Assembly (NCBI GenBank): GCA_019009955.1
Contig: CM032229.1
Location: 81,774,501 to 81,838,500, forward strand
Direction of reading: 5' to 3'
Length of the DNA stretch: 64,000 nucleotides
Source of the DNA: Riptortus pedestris
Lineage: Eukaryota; Arthropoda; Insecta; Hemiptera; Alydidae
This document shows, in pieces, positions 32,708-44,427 of the stretch (position 1 is the stretch's first letter; every line of letters starts with the position of its first letter). The notes beneath the pieces were generated by a model. The model made no database searches. It saw nothing but the letters and a program-made list of their open reading frames with translations, and was not told where the DNA came from. Position numbers and translations under genes: made by a program.

Positions 32708-34446
32708 GTTTTTTGATGTCGCATGTTGTCGATGCTCCGTTTATTAAAGGTAATTTATTTGTATCCTCAACGAATTTTTATTCCGAAATGTTGTATGATG
32801 ATTGTTGAATTCGCCAAGCTTTACAGATGTGTCGCCAGAAGAACTTCTAGATATGCCTCCGCTGTATAAAATTTAGCGGTGGAAGTTGGCCTTTATTTTT
32901 TATCGACTTAAATTTTCTATTTTTAGAATTTGCTTTCTATATTCATTAATATGAGAATCATAAAATATTTGCAAATGTTTATAATAAAATTATGAACTAT
33001 TCACCTTTTAACAAAATTTTTATTTAATTGAAAATGTTTTTTAACACCTAACACCCATCTCAAGCAAAAAAAAATATTCCTTTCAAAGAAGAAATTAATA
33101 TAAAAAAATAATGAATAATTTTTAACTTTTGAAGTTATAAAACTTTCTTATTGATTATCATCCAATCCCATTTTTTCGCTATTGCTCCTTCTTTAAAAAT
33201 TACTTTTCTCGAAACGATGTAATCAGGAAGAGCCGCATGTAATTAATTCTTGTTCTCAATAAAACTGAGGTTAAATAAATTTTAAGCTCTAAAAAAAAGT
33301 AATTAAGAGCTTATGTTCTTAAAAAACTAATCAAGAAACACCGTGGAGCAACAGCTTAAAGTGGGTCTTTATAAGTTGGAGAGCCGTAATATAAAGACTT
33401 TATATCAGGACTTTTTATTACCCTGTTTTAATGTAAAGAGCAGCATTTCAAACAGGATTTTTGCATTCTCTTTTTTCTGACTATACATTTCTGCTTTCTA
33501 ATAAGTAACAAATTCATTTTGTGCAATGCTACATTTGTTCTTACAAATTAATAAAGGTTTCTATAAATAAGGGATTGAAACTTCTTCATTTTTTCAGAAG
33601 TCAAATTGAATTTTAGTAGGAACAACCATTTGATTGATGTAGTATATCTTGCTTTCCTAGATTATTAGAGGGAGGAATACGGTTAATTGGGCCATATGAC
33701 GGTTCTCTGCCTGCTTAGGTACGATAATTATTTTGAATTTTTTAGGCAAGTAAAAATTATTTTATTCTTTTGGGATTCTTCGGAGACCTCATAAAGACAG
33801 CAGTTATTTATAGAATATTTCGGGGCTAGATGAAAAATCACATTTCTGCAATGCAAATTAGTTATCGAAATTAATAAACATTTTTCCAGGGGTATGTATT
33901 ATACAGAGTTTGTGCTAACTCTATGAAAACAAGGTAAAAATAATGGGCATTCACGCCTTCAGAGAGGTATTATGTAGACAATATGGCTAATATATGTTTA
34001 TTTGACTCATACTGATGTGGGTAAGTTAAGGTTGTATTCTGAATTTCCTAGGAAGCTTATCAAATCGTCAAGGGTTCGACCGGGATTATAACTATTATAG
34101 TAGTTATAACTGAAAGTAGTGATCCGTTGAAAATAAATATGTAAAATTTGTTGCATGTGGGCCATCATTATCGGCAGAAGTTGTCGAGGAGATTGCGCAA
34201 GTAGTGAAACGCATTGGGCTTGGAACATCTGAAAATATGTCCACGAGATAGCATACGTTGTCTAACTTGTACTCATTAATGCATTTCCTAAAACAGCAAA
34301 TGGAATGCATAGACATAGTAGTTAAAACTGAAATTATTCCATGATCTCCAATAATGACTGATGTTCATGAACCTCTCTAAAACTGGAAATAATAAGTTAG
34401 AATGGTAACCAATTTTTTTCAAAAGAAAGACAAATCTGGTATTCTT
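32708..34446. other. No gene recognised
   Basis: AT-rich stretch. Short frames around 34007-34316 show no domain on either strand. Confidence 0.3.
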
Positions 34447-35113
34447 TTAGCAGATTTTCCCTATGGAAAATCAGTTAATGGGATCGTACTCAAGGCCCGA
34501 TTTTCGAAACATTTCCACAAATGTCCATGGATCCTACCTGGGAGATGACGAAAATGAGGTCCGTTCAAAATTATATATATATTTGTCTATTACCGCTCTA
34601 GCGGTCGTAATTTTCCTTTGATCGGTACCATATTCGATGTTAAAACGTTTTAAGTAAAACTAAAGATCAAGTTCGCTAACGGCTGAAATCGGACCAGTGC
34701 GGATGGGGATTAGATAGCGGAATTTCGGAAATTCAATATATCTCCGTTATTTAAGGTCACAGCATAAATTGCATAGAACTAATATTATTGCAAATTTAAT
34801 GTTTCATATATGTTTCCTCTATCTTCAATATTAACCGAGATAAAACAATTTTTTTTAGACTTAACCTTCAGTAAACCCCCATTTTTAGTCACCCCAGAGG
34901 ATATATCATGAAACGTCTTATTCCAAGGATAAATACCAAATATTGTTTTCAACAGACCTTTATTATGAGAGATAAATAAAAATAGTTAGTGAGATTGCGT
35001 CATCAATTAAGATTTTGTTGGACACCTCTAATCATCGGATTTGAAAAAATATATGCTGAAACGAGATCAGTAGTGTGTCATTCCAACTTGTGGGAAATCT
35101 ACTTAGTTTATGC
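34447..35113 (+). mobile_element. Old HINE, divergent subfamily
   Basis: It starts TTAGCAGATTTTCCCTATGG with a weakened palindrome, has a very short core (ATATATATAT at 34573-34582), then TTACCGCTCTAGCGGTCG. The body mixes subfamily II and III features ('cagtaaacccccatttttag', 'aaataccaaatattgttttc', 'gagataaataaaaatag'). It ends GTGGGAAATCTACTTAGTTT; the 3' hairpin is lost. Confidence 0.75.
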
Positions 35114-35184
35114 CTAGAAGAGTATGGTTATTGGAATATATTGGAAATCTATGGCTACGTATGATCATAATGTATATTAAAAAA

Positions 35185-35690
35185 GTCCGTCACGCAGGGG
35201 CTGCGTAAACTAAGCAGATTTCCCACGTGAAGTTTTACAATAGAGAAAACAGAAGGGGGGCATCAACAGAACGTATTTGCATATAGCTCACAAAGTAAAA
35301 GGTTAGAAGGTAAGAACGGAGAAAGGTTAGGTTACACGACTGCCGAAGTTACGAAAATGGCCGAGCTTATCCGGAAACTTCCGACAATAGCCGCACACAC
35401 ACGTAATAAAAATGCAAACATCTCGGTTAATATTCCAGATAGAGAATAAATGTATATAACATTATTTATAGTAAATTTAATTTGCAATAAGATTGGTTCT
35501 GTACAATGTTTCGATCCGACGTACTGTAAGGGAGATATTTCGAATTTTCAAAATCCCCCTCTAAACCCCCCCCTCCCACTGGTCCGATTTAGCTGTTAAC
35601 GAACTTGATCTTTCTTTTTTGCATAAAACGATTAAATACCGAGTTTGGTAACGATTAAACAACAATTGCGACCGCTAGAGTGTTAACAGA

Positions 35691-35724
<34 letters not shown>

Positions 35725-35877
35725 GGTAGATAGATAGATAAATATATATATAATTTTGAACGGACCTCATTTTCGTCATCTCCTGGGTAGGATCGATGGA
35801 CATTTGAAGAAAATTTTCGAAAATCGCGTCATGAGTATGACCTCAATAGCTGATTTCCCTTAAGGGAAACCTGCTAA
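35185..35877 (-). mobile_element. Complete HINE, 3' variant of subfamily I
   Basis: On the plus strand it starts GTCCGTCACGCAGGGGCTGC and ends CCCTTAAGGGAAACCTGCTA. The core (AT)n at 35692-35715 is followed by GATA-type repeats. Between the 3' end and the body lies a variant segment (35240-35400: 'gggggcatcaacagaacg', 'ccgaagttacgaaaatgg') that differs from other subfamily I copies. Confidence 0.85.
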
Positions 35878-36808
35878 AAAATGTATGAAGAGTATAGATG
35901 GCCAAGCATTGTTGGTATACATTAAATTAAAAATATTGAAAAAAACTTGAAAATCTATTAATCAAAATCTATAACTCTTAAAACAGAAGGGAATTCTAGA
36001 AAATAATTACATTAATGTTTATCTAGTGTTCGTGGCTGTAATAAGCACAGTGTTCCATATACATGGTTCGGTTAAGCAGATAAATTTACAAATGCCTTGG
36101 ATAACTTCAACGAATCGAATATTAAACCTTTGAAAGTGGTATTATGGTGCAAGGATAACTTACTCTATCTGATAGTTCTAGATCCTGGGTACATTGGCTT
36201 TAAATTCTCTCCCATTGGAAATGAGGTCATAATTTTGGAGGGGTTTGTAGGAAGCAAAGGAAAAGTGGAATTCAATATCGGGAGTTTGGCTTCTCCCCCA
36301 ACACTTCCCAAGTCTTAATGCTTAGGTAACTTGGCACGTGGCCTTTTTCGCCCACTCAATATATCCTGGATAACTGGAGAAAAATATCCTTCAAGGTAAT
36401 ACACTCATCCATATACTTCCAATTTTAATGAACCACAAAGTAATCTTTATCTCAAAGTTTCGTAGTTGTATGTTATATTATTAAGCAGAAAATAATATTA
36501 AATCAGTTATATACAGAAAATACGTTCATCTATGGTTACTGCTGCGTCCAGAGTTCCACTAGCGATTTGGTGGAATCACTCCTTCCCGACTTACCCGTTG
36601 ATTCTGAAAGCGTAATTTGAATTAATGTAATGATACAGGGTGTACGAAATGAGGACTAATTGGATTGAAAATAATGCATATATAATACTGTTACTTACAA
36701 ATGGAGACCGAAGTTTTTACAGATATGTGTTAGTAAGTTAAACAATTTTGATAAGATGACTACTGTAATGGATATGAGATGGTGATGAATGTTGATGAAA
36801 TGAGGCTT
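35878..36808. other. No gene recognised; isolated mariner-like end at 36634
   Basis: TACAGGGTGT at 36634-36643 repeats the terminal motif of the mariner-type element, without a partner end. The rest is featureless. Confidence 0.35.
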
Positions 36809-37156
36809 TTAGCAGATTTACCTTAAGGGAAAAAGAATGGTAGCTTCTTCTAACCTTACCTGTCGTTTCTAGCCATACCTTACCTACGTTACTTTGTGAG
36901 ATTTATCCAAAAACGTTCTGTTCATCCGCCCCCTTCTTTAGTTTTTGGACTACTAAAATTTGAGTTATTAAAATATATATTATTCTTACAATTCAGAAGC
37001 CGTTTCAGTTGGGAATTTATTTTAATTAACTGAAAGATTTCTCATTACCGTTTGTATTTAATCACGGTGGTGTTGTGTTACCAGTATGCAGATTTCTCTA
37101 TTGTAAAACTTCACATGGGAAATCTGCTTAGTTTACGCAGCCCCTGCGTGACGGAC
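36809..37156 (+). mobile_element. Internally deleted HINE, subfamily III, 348 bp
   Basis: It has TTAGCAGATTTACCTTAAGG at one end and GGGAAATCTGCTTAGTTTAC plus the hairpin ACGCAGCCCCTGCGT and GACGGAC at the other. The 5' arm, microsatellite and G-rich tract are missing; subfamily III tail sequence ('ggactactaaaatttgag', 'gtttgtatttaatcacggtgg') remains. Only termini and tail are retained. Confidence 0.8.
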
Positions 37157-37431
37157 TTTTTTAGCCATGGTAGCTTAGGCGACTGGTGATTTCACCTTTG
37201 GTTCAGCAGTTATGACTTAGCCCCCCTTTACTTGTAAGGCTACGGTTGTCTTGAAAGTGGATATAACTGGAAATGGCACTAGAGAGTGAGCGAGAGATAT
37301 GAACGTTCAGGGCACTGCCTGCATGGTTGCACTTTGCCCACGCACTCCTTGAGCGGTACGTTCTGCTGCTTCCCCAATAGGTAACGCACTATATTAAATA
37401 TTATGTCCCTATATTGTAAATTACTCTGATA
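37157..37431. other. No gene recognised
   Basis: Short spacer of ordinary composition between a HINE and a LINE fragment. Confidence 0.3.
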
Positions 37432-37992
37432 TGCACCGACTCGTCGAGTGCCCTATTGACTATTAAAGATATATTTACGAACAATCCAATAGTAAAAAAA
37501 TACACTATGTAGATTCCAAGCCACGTAGGAATAGATGGAAATGAAAAAGCTGACGTAGCAGCCAGAGAAGTCCACCGACTCGACTCCATCATCCCAACAA
37601 CAATTACTTCTACGAAGCTCTATCGACCACTCAAGAAGATATTGGTTAAACTGACAACAAATGCGGGACCAAACCCAGAACAGTAAACTAAAATCTATTA
37701 AAACCTCCATCGGTCCATAGAAAATCTCGACATGAGACAACAGAAGAGATGGAGTCGTACTAGGAAGACTGCGAATAGTGTAACAGCCATATGTGCGAAG
37801 TGTAACACATATTTAACTAACTATCTACCATATATTAATGGAATGCCATGAAAATGCATTCTCTTCAAAAATTTGTATTAGTCGAAAAGAATGCATTATT
37901 TTCAATAATATTGCAGTTGCTCTGGGTCATAACCCCAAAGAGCTAGATAAATTATTTAATTTTATGAAATTTTCAAATTTGTATAAATAAAT
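37432..37992 (+). pseudogene. LINE ORF2 C-terminus (RNase H and zinc-knuckle region), broken
   Basis: Conceptual translation in shifting frames gives DSSSALLTIKDIFTNNPIVK (an RNase H 'DSLSAL'-type motif), then IPSHVGIDGNEKADVAAREV (the classic 'PSHVGIxGNExAD' RNase H motif), later AICAKCNTYLTNYL (the 'CxxCN..LT' segment), and at the end MHYFNNIAVALGHNPKELDK, closed by a stop near 37990. Stops and frame changes at several places show it is dead. The order of motifs is that of Jockey/I-type non-LTR retrotransposons. An AT-rich 3' region with no clear poly(A) follows. Confidence 0.7.
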
Positions 37993-38167
37993 TTCTACAT
38001 ACGACATAAAATATGATACATATATGTTAATGTATATAGGTATATATTTGTGAAAGTTCATTTATGTGTCTGGGTGAAAACAAAATTAGGGAAAAAATAA
38101 CATTATGTGTTTAAATAAAAAAATAAGTATTGAAAAAATAAAAATGTATATTTTAATAAAAAAAAAA

Positions 38168-38984
38168 ATGTTTCATCCAATTTCAATAACCTGCCGACAG
38201 GAAGCGTTAGGTTAGAAATGTAAACAAACGGGTCCCGCCTCACACCGGAAAGAAAAACAATTACTGAAATATATCAGAATACAACAAATTAATTTTATTG
38301 AGAACTATTTGCTATATCTAGTACTGTAATTAATAATGAGTCAGAATAATTGTTATCTCAATCAATAAAATTTTAGTAGTCCAAAACTTTAAGATGGGGG
38401 GGGGCACCAGGACATATTTGCATGTATCTCGTATAATAAAGGTCTCTTGAATACAATTTTTGGTATTTAAACTTCCAATAATGTGATTTATTATGTATCA
38501 GAGTATTGTTTACGTAACATGAGTAGAAGTGGCGGTTTTGGTGAAAACTGAAAAATGCAAATATCTCGGTTAATATTCAAGATTGAGAATAAATGTATAT
38601 AACAATATTTATAGTAAATTTAATTTGTAATAAGATTGATTCTGTATAATTGTTCGATCCGACGTATAGTAACGGAGATATTTCGAATTTTCGAAAATCC
38701 TCTGCTCTAAACCCCCCCTCCCACTGGTCCGATTTCAGCCGTTAACGAACTTGATCTTTCTTTTTACATAAAACGCTTAAATATGAAGTTTGGTAAGGAT
38801 TAAACAAAAATTGCGACCGCTAGAGCGGTAACAGACAAATATATAGATATATATATACAGTTTTGAACGGACCTCATTTTCGTCATCTACTAGGTAGGAT
38901 CGATGGACATTTGAAGAAAAATGTCGAAAATTCCGTCATGAGTACAACCTCAATAGCTGATTTCCCTTAAGGGAAATCTGCTAA
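38168..38984 (-). mobile_element. HINE, subfamily III, truncated at its 3' end
   Basis: On the plus strand it ends GCTGATTTCCCTTAAGGGAA, 'atctgctaa', so the 5' terminus is intact. The core is short (TATATAGATATATATATA near 38840). The G-rich tract on the minus strand is at 38703-38721. The other side breaks off at AATGTTTCATCC after 'gaagcgttaggttag', about 150 bp short of the family 3' end, so the hairpin is missing. It closely matches the mariner-interrupted copy at 29733-32707. Confidence 0.8.
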
Positions 38985-39619
38985 AATGTTTCTATCATTG
39001 TTAATAACATGAGATTAACTAAAATAGAGCAAGAATTGCCAGATGATAAATAAATCAAAATTAATATGTAGGTTAAATTATAAATGGATATAACGAAATA
39101 AATGTGAATATAAGAATATTTACAACTTACATAAACACACTTTACTCACAAAGTTCAGGTACTTATAAAAAACGAGAGTTATAGTGTCGTTTTGTTGAAT
39201 GTGTTCTACTTTCAAAAATTATTGAAGGTATATAATATGAGATTCTACCTCCTCCTCTCATCTTCTTAGGCTGTTAAGTATCACTAGTTGTAAGAAATTT
39301 CTTTTTTTTTATGTTCTAAAAATATTTTGATTAATACCGAAAATGCATTCTACCATTTAGGAAAAACATTATGTTATGGCATATCCCATAGATAAACTGC
39401 TTCTTTGTTCCATGTTATTAATTAATTTATTACTTTCTTATCCTGATGGGCCTGGGCCTTCCCTCCACAAGTCCTTTCCTTTTGAATGAATAGCATCAAA
39501 CGCAGGAGATAAGTTACTTCATAAATTATTGGGACTCTAATGACATAATTATTACTGACCAGAAGAAATAAAAAGAAGGTTGTCAATGTAATATTTTCTA
39601 CATTTGATCTCCATCTATC
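38985..39619. other. No gene recognised
   Basis: AT-rich sequence with no visible element termini. Confidence 0.3.
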
Positions 39620-39960
39620 TTATTGTTTCAACTTAGCCGCACTATACACGATAGAAGTATGTAATGACATTGACTTATATTTACTGGAGTTCTTGGTGGT
39701 CCTTTCTGTACTAGTTATAGTAGGGTAGAATGTTTGAATAGCCTCAACCTTTGCTGTCGGTATGTGTTCGACTGTCAGCAGAACATTACAAATTCTGCAA
39801 ATGTGACTGTCCTGTCTGGTCATTGGGTGACAGTGAGTAACGAACCAATATCCTGCCCAGAGCAAGGTGAGGGACAACTTCTTCGCGACGTGAAGTTCTC
39901 ACACCTGCCAACATTAGTTAGAGCAGAGTGGAGAGTTTGGATTTCTCAAAGTTAGTTGTC
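39620..39960 (-). pseudogene. LINE ORF2 C-terminal fragment
   Basis: The minus-strand frame contains LLWAGYWFVTHCHPMTRQDS followed by HICRICNVLLTVEHI. This corresponds to the 'LRIGHTRLTHxxLM...PICxxCxxxLTVEHIL' segment located after RNase H in Jockey/I-type LINEs. The peptide loses similarity after 'TVEHI' and no longer encodes the following 'C..Y' motif, so it is a decayed piece. Confidence 0.55.
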
Positions 39961-40582
39961 ACTTTCATTCTACTCAATCTGCCATTTATTTGGAATGTTA
40001 GTTTTGTTGCAGATGTTTACGGTCTATCGTGCCTCATTTATTATTGGTTCAGATTTTGACAAAAAAAAATACTGCAAACGCATCTGCATCAGAACTTTCC
40101 AGAATATTTTTCCAATCCAATAACAAGCCAGTATTAACCAGTTTATTTCGGCGTTCTGCCTTAATTTCTTATATTTATGTTTCAATACGAATAAGTTTTG
40201 TTCTTGAGAGCAATTAAAGAAAGAGAATCTTAAAATATAATTAAATAATTGATAGAGATTCTGTTTTTTTAATTAATTCATAGATTATAGAATTTTATGT
40301 TGGCAGAGAAACAATGGCATCTTAATTTCAACTTCGGGGAATACCTAACCTATGAAGTACGTTGAGGTTCTACGAAAAGCCCTACTGTTGCTCATAATTT
40401 CACGATAAGCTAACGAATCAGGAAACATCTTCTTTTCATTTTAAATACAAGGGTTATTTACAATTCGTCTTTCCAAAAAGAGCATCATATATATTCGATG
40501 TTAAGCATGATGCTTAACTCCTGGACAGGGGGTGTTAAAAGTTAAATCAAATAATAAATGATACTGTTCTCATTTCTTTAGA

Positions 40583-41101
40583 TGCAGGCCGTCGTCACTG
40601 GCCGATGGTCGAGTACAGTTGGTAAGCGCTTTCGATGCAATGGCACCATCTTCAATCCGTCTAGAGTTAGTTGTCCGTTGGTCCATAGGTTTTATTCGTC
40701 TGTTCACTGTATTATGTTGTTTACGTAATCCAGCCGTGATTTGTTACCCATATAATCGTGCAACATTTCATTAAACCTGTACTCACACGCAAGTAACTAA
40801 ACCAGAACTAAACACAAACAACATACTAAAAGCGTAAACAACCTAATACGGATACGGGCAACGACCTACTACACGAAAACAATGTACCTGGACACAAGAC
40901 ATCACCACCCTTCGTTTGATTAATGTAAGCAAATAGACAAAGACTAAAACGTAAACAACCAATACGGTGAACAGACGTATAAAACCTACTGACCAACGGA
41001 CATCTAACTCAGTACAACTCTAGACGGCTTGAAGATGGTGCCCTTAGATAGAAAGCGCTTGCCAACTGTACTCGACCATCAGCCAGTGACGACGGTCTGC
41101 A
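40583..41101. mobile_element. 519-bp element with ~145-150 bp inverted ends (Penelope-like or foldback)
   Basis: 40583-40726 and 40949-41101 are reverse complements with some substitutions and small indels; shared blocks include GATGGTCGAGTACAGTTGG, 'aagcgcttt', GGCACCATCTTCAA and 'ccgtctagag'. The ends mirror at TGCAGGCCGTC / TGCAGACCGTC. Each arm contains TTGAAGA-N15-GAAAGCGCTT, a hammerhead-like core (see findings). There is no coding sequence in the ~220-bp centre. No target duplication is evident. Confidence 0.6.
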
Positions 41102-42377
41102 CTGACAAATATGAAAACGATGTTAAGAGTTCCTTGAAGTAAGAATGGGGCTCAACCGAAGGCTGAAAACAAACAAAATACAAATACAACCTACTTTTTT
41201 TTCCTTCCCAGGTCAAGCAGTTGGGCTATATTGAGCCCAGAAGTACATATCTCGTATACGCACAATACACGAACTAATTACAATCAGTTTTGGTTATATT
41301 CAACTTACATCCAGTTGTCCAATAGGTACCAGAGAGACCAAACAATCTACAAACCTTTACCAAACACACATTTATAATGTGGCTGTCAGGTCTCTAATGC
41401 TTTGGATTACGAATGCAAGCTTAGGGCCAATACGAGTTTAGCGGGGAATAAACATACGAACCATCAACACGGACGGGGCAATTAGGGTGACGGACAGACG
41501 GAAAACTAACTTCTATTAAATAAAATCCAGACTGCAGAGGTAATCGGATCAGAAGAAATATTATTCAGGGTAATTGGTCACGCTCAACTTGTTCACAAAT
41601 ATTTAATGATGAAGCCAGAAAGACCGAGTTCTGTCATTAGTGTAATCCTGACAGTGAAACAATTGCACTCTAGGACGCAACTTAGACGTTCCTCTTGACT
41701 TGAACTGACATGACGGAAGCCATTTCAAAAATAGTAAAATAATTAAAAAAGAAGAATCATTATCCTTTAATTAGTTTTATTTTTAGTCTGAGTCATCTTA
41801 TTAGTAAACTCTTATAATTATTCTTATCATTTTTAATATTAGTAATAATATATATTAATATTATATGCTACGAAGGCTGTAATCAATAACAATCAAATAC
41901 ACCACTTAATAGAACTAAGAACTATTGAATTGCAATTTTCAAATTTTACTATTTCTACAATATTAGTAACATATTTAAATTTGTACAAATTTTTCGTTCC
42001 AATATATAAAGATAATAATATCCATTTTTCGAATTCTTGATTTTACCCCTTCTTACTCCGTTTAGTTGATAGATAAAATATAAAGATATATATATTCATA
42101 CTCACAGCGTTTATTGTTTGAGTGCTTGTAAAATTCTGAAATGAATTTTTACCATTCTAACAATACCATTAGGACAATTTATTGTAAACATTTGGTAGAA
42201 ATAAATTTATATATTTTCCACACAACATGAATTCCGAATAGGTGACACAGCAATAATGACCAAATTCTTTTTCCGGAGTCACACAAGTCCAGAAGCCTCT
42301 GTATATGAAGATAGCTTTAACATAACATTTATGTGTACAGAATTTATAAGGTAATCGTTACAGTAAAACGGTCACTT
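41102..42377. other. No gene recognised
   Basis: AT-rich stretch, with no long frames and no repeat matches within the window. Confidence 0.3.
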
Positions 42378-42497
42378 TTAGCAGATTTCCCTTGAGGGAA
42401 ATCAGCTATTGAGGTCGTACTCATGATGCGAGTTTCGAAAAATTTCTTCAAATGTCCATCGATCCTACCCAGGAGATGACGAAAATGAGGTCCGTTC

Positions 42498-42575
<78 letters not shown>

Positions 42576-43043
42576 CTGTTAACGCTCTAGTGGTCGCAAT
42601 TTTTGTTTGATCGTTACCAAACTCGGAATTTAATCGTTTCATGTAAAAAGGAAGATCAAGTTCGTTAATGGCTGAAATCGGACCAGTGGAAGGGGGGATT
42701 TTTGAAAATTCAAAATATCTCCGTTATTATGCGTCGGATCGAAAAATTGTATAGAATGAATCATATTTTAAATCAAATGTACTATAAATATTGTTCTATA
42801 CTTGTATTCTGTATCTTGGATATTAACCGAGATATTTGCATTTGTATTCTGCTTGTGATCGGCAGGAGTTGGCTATGTTCGGACTTTCCGCCGGGAGCTC
42901 TGGCGGCCGTTTCCTTAACTATTCGTCCCTCGTGAATTGATTTAGAGGTTTCTTACTACTATAATTGTTATTAGGCAGATTTCTCTATTGTAAAACTTCA
43001 CGTGGGAAATCTGCTTAGTTTACGCAGCCCTTGCGTGACGGAC
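42378..43043 (+). mobile_element. Complete HINE, subfamily I, with a long (AT)n core
   Basis: It starts TTAGCAGATTTCCCTTGAGG and ends with 'gcagcccttgcgtgacggac'. The (AT)n core at 42503-42571 is the longest among intact copies here. Tail markers 'cgggagctctggcggccg' and 'gtaaaacttcacgtggg' place it in subfamily I. Total 666 bp. Confidence 0.85.
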
Positions 43044-44026
43044 TTTTCTAGTTACATGTCTAATGATTTTTTGAAGAGGATTTTTCCTCTAAAGGCTCCC
43101 CCGTTGCGATGCGTGGATTATGAGCTGGATGTATTTTTATCAGGAATGCATTTTGCAACTGTAGATCTGGAGGTTTAGAGCCCCGGTTATTAGGGGTTAA
43201 GTCAAAAATGTGAGATGGGCGGGTGTAAGTAAGAGGGGCCTATTATTCAGACAGAGAGACTGGCTTTGGGGAAACTAATGTGGTGGGATTGGATGCGGGG
43301 GAGGAGGGAATATTTGTGAGGGATTGGGCTCGCCTCACACCCCCTCTCTTACAAGGGGAGGAAATGGGCGCAAAAATGAAGGTATTTGTGTGCACCAAAC
43401 TCTCTCTCCCTATCTCACTTTCTCTCTCACTCTCTGTCTCTCTCTCTTCTTTTCTTACCCCCACAGCTTTCTTCTCCCGCCAGAAGCAAGCCATTTATAG
43501 CTATTCCCATATATTTTCTCTTGCAGTAGTTCTCTATACATATTTTAATAGGAACGACGTTCTAGCGAAATACCCCCATTCCACTAAATACAATATTTAA
43601 ATGCAATGGCCGGAATTTACGAGGGCACTTTGACACAGATGAACACACACATTGAATTTTTAAGTGTTGAAATTAAGAGCTCCACAAATGAAGTGTTGTG
43701 TTTAAATAGAACTTCACCATTTTGGATGAAGTTTCTTCGTCAATTTTGCTATATCTACTAGCTAAAGAGGTATGCAACGGTTAACACTGCAGTAGTCGCA
43801 CGTCATCTGAGAGATGGCTTGGTGAGACTTTTTGAACTGCTGAGTAGAGGATAGAACCTGCAAGCCCCCCACCCTCAGTACTTTCCCCTCATGTCTAGAG
43901 CCTTCCACCAGTACTGTTTCAACCCTTTTCTGATTCTCCAGTACTGCGCATGACCTTGAGGCATCTGCGAGATACCGCGCGACTACCTATGTAAGTAGTT
44001 CAGTGGCAGTATAAAAAATAGGTAAA
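43044..44026. other. No gene recognised; CT-rich patch 43400-43450
   Basis: An imperfect TCTCTC run sits inside overlapping short frames on both strands, which I treat as composition artefacts. The stretch 43750-43990 may belong to the piggyBac remnant that follows, but I cannot show it. Confidence 0.35.
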
Positions 44027-44359
44027 TAAATTCTACCATCTTCGCTTATTGAAATGAGGACACTCTGGTTTCCTATGTCCCCCCAAAAAAAGTCCAAAAT
44101 TAGAAATGTGTTGTCTATATCAAGTATGCATTTTGATGGAGAAATAAATGAGGGAACAGGAGAAAAGAAAAAGCCTTCCATTATAACACATTATAATCAA
44201 ACCAAGGTAGGTGTAGACATATTGAATAAAATGTGTTCACTATATAATGTATCGAGAAATACCAGAAGGTGGCCTATGGTAGTACTTTTTTCTCTTCTGA
44301 ATATTTCTGATATCAATTCTCAAGTAATTTATATAGTAAATGGTCATATTTATGTGTGA
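44027..44359 (+). pseudogene. piggyBac transposase fragment (catalytic domain C-terminal part)
   Basis: The frame opens after a stop at 44027-44029 and closes at 44359; the ATG at 44054 is probably not a real start. The peptide has KIRNVLSISSMHFDGEINEG, then ITHYNQTKVGVDILNKMCSL, then RNTRRWPMVVLFSLLNISDI. This is the piggyBac 'V.VLSS.H........KP..I..YN.TKGGVD..DKM...Y...RKTRRWP...F...LD....N' core, whose GVD aspartate is the last catalytic residue of the DDD triad. A full piggyBac transposase is about 550-600 residues; only ~110 remain, without the first two aspartates or the cysteine-rich C-terminus. It stops next to a HINE end. Confidence 0.8.
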
Positions 44360-44427
44360 AAAAATGTCAAAAATCGCGTTATGAGTACGACCTCAATAGC
44401 TGATTTCCCTTAACGGAAATCTGCTAA
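44358..44427 (-). mobile_element. HINE 5'-terminal fragment
   Basis: It retains 'tcaaaaatcgcgttatgagtacgacctc' and the palindrome GATTTCCCTTAACGGAAATC with CTGCTAA. Truncated after 70 bp, right at the end of the piggyBac-derived frame. Confidence 0.75.
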
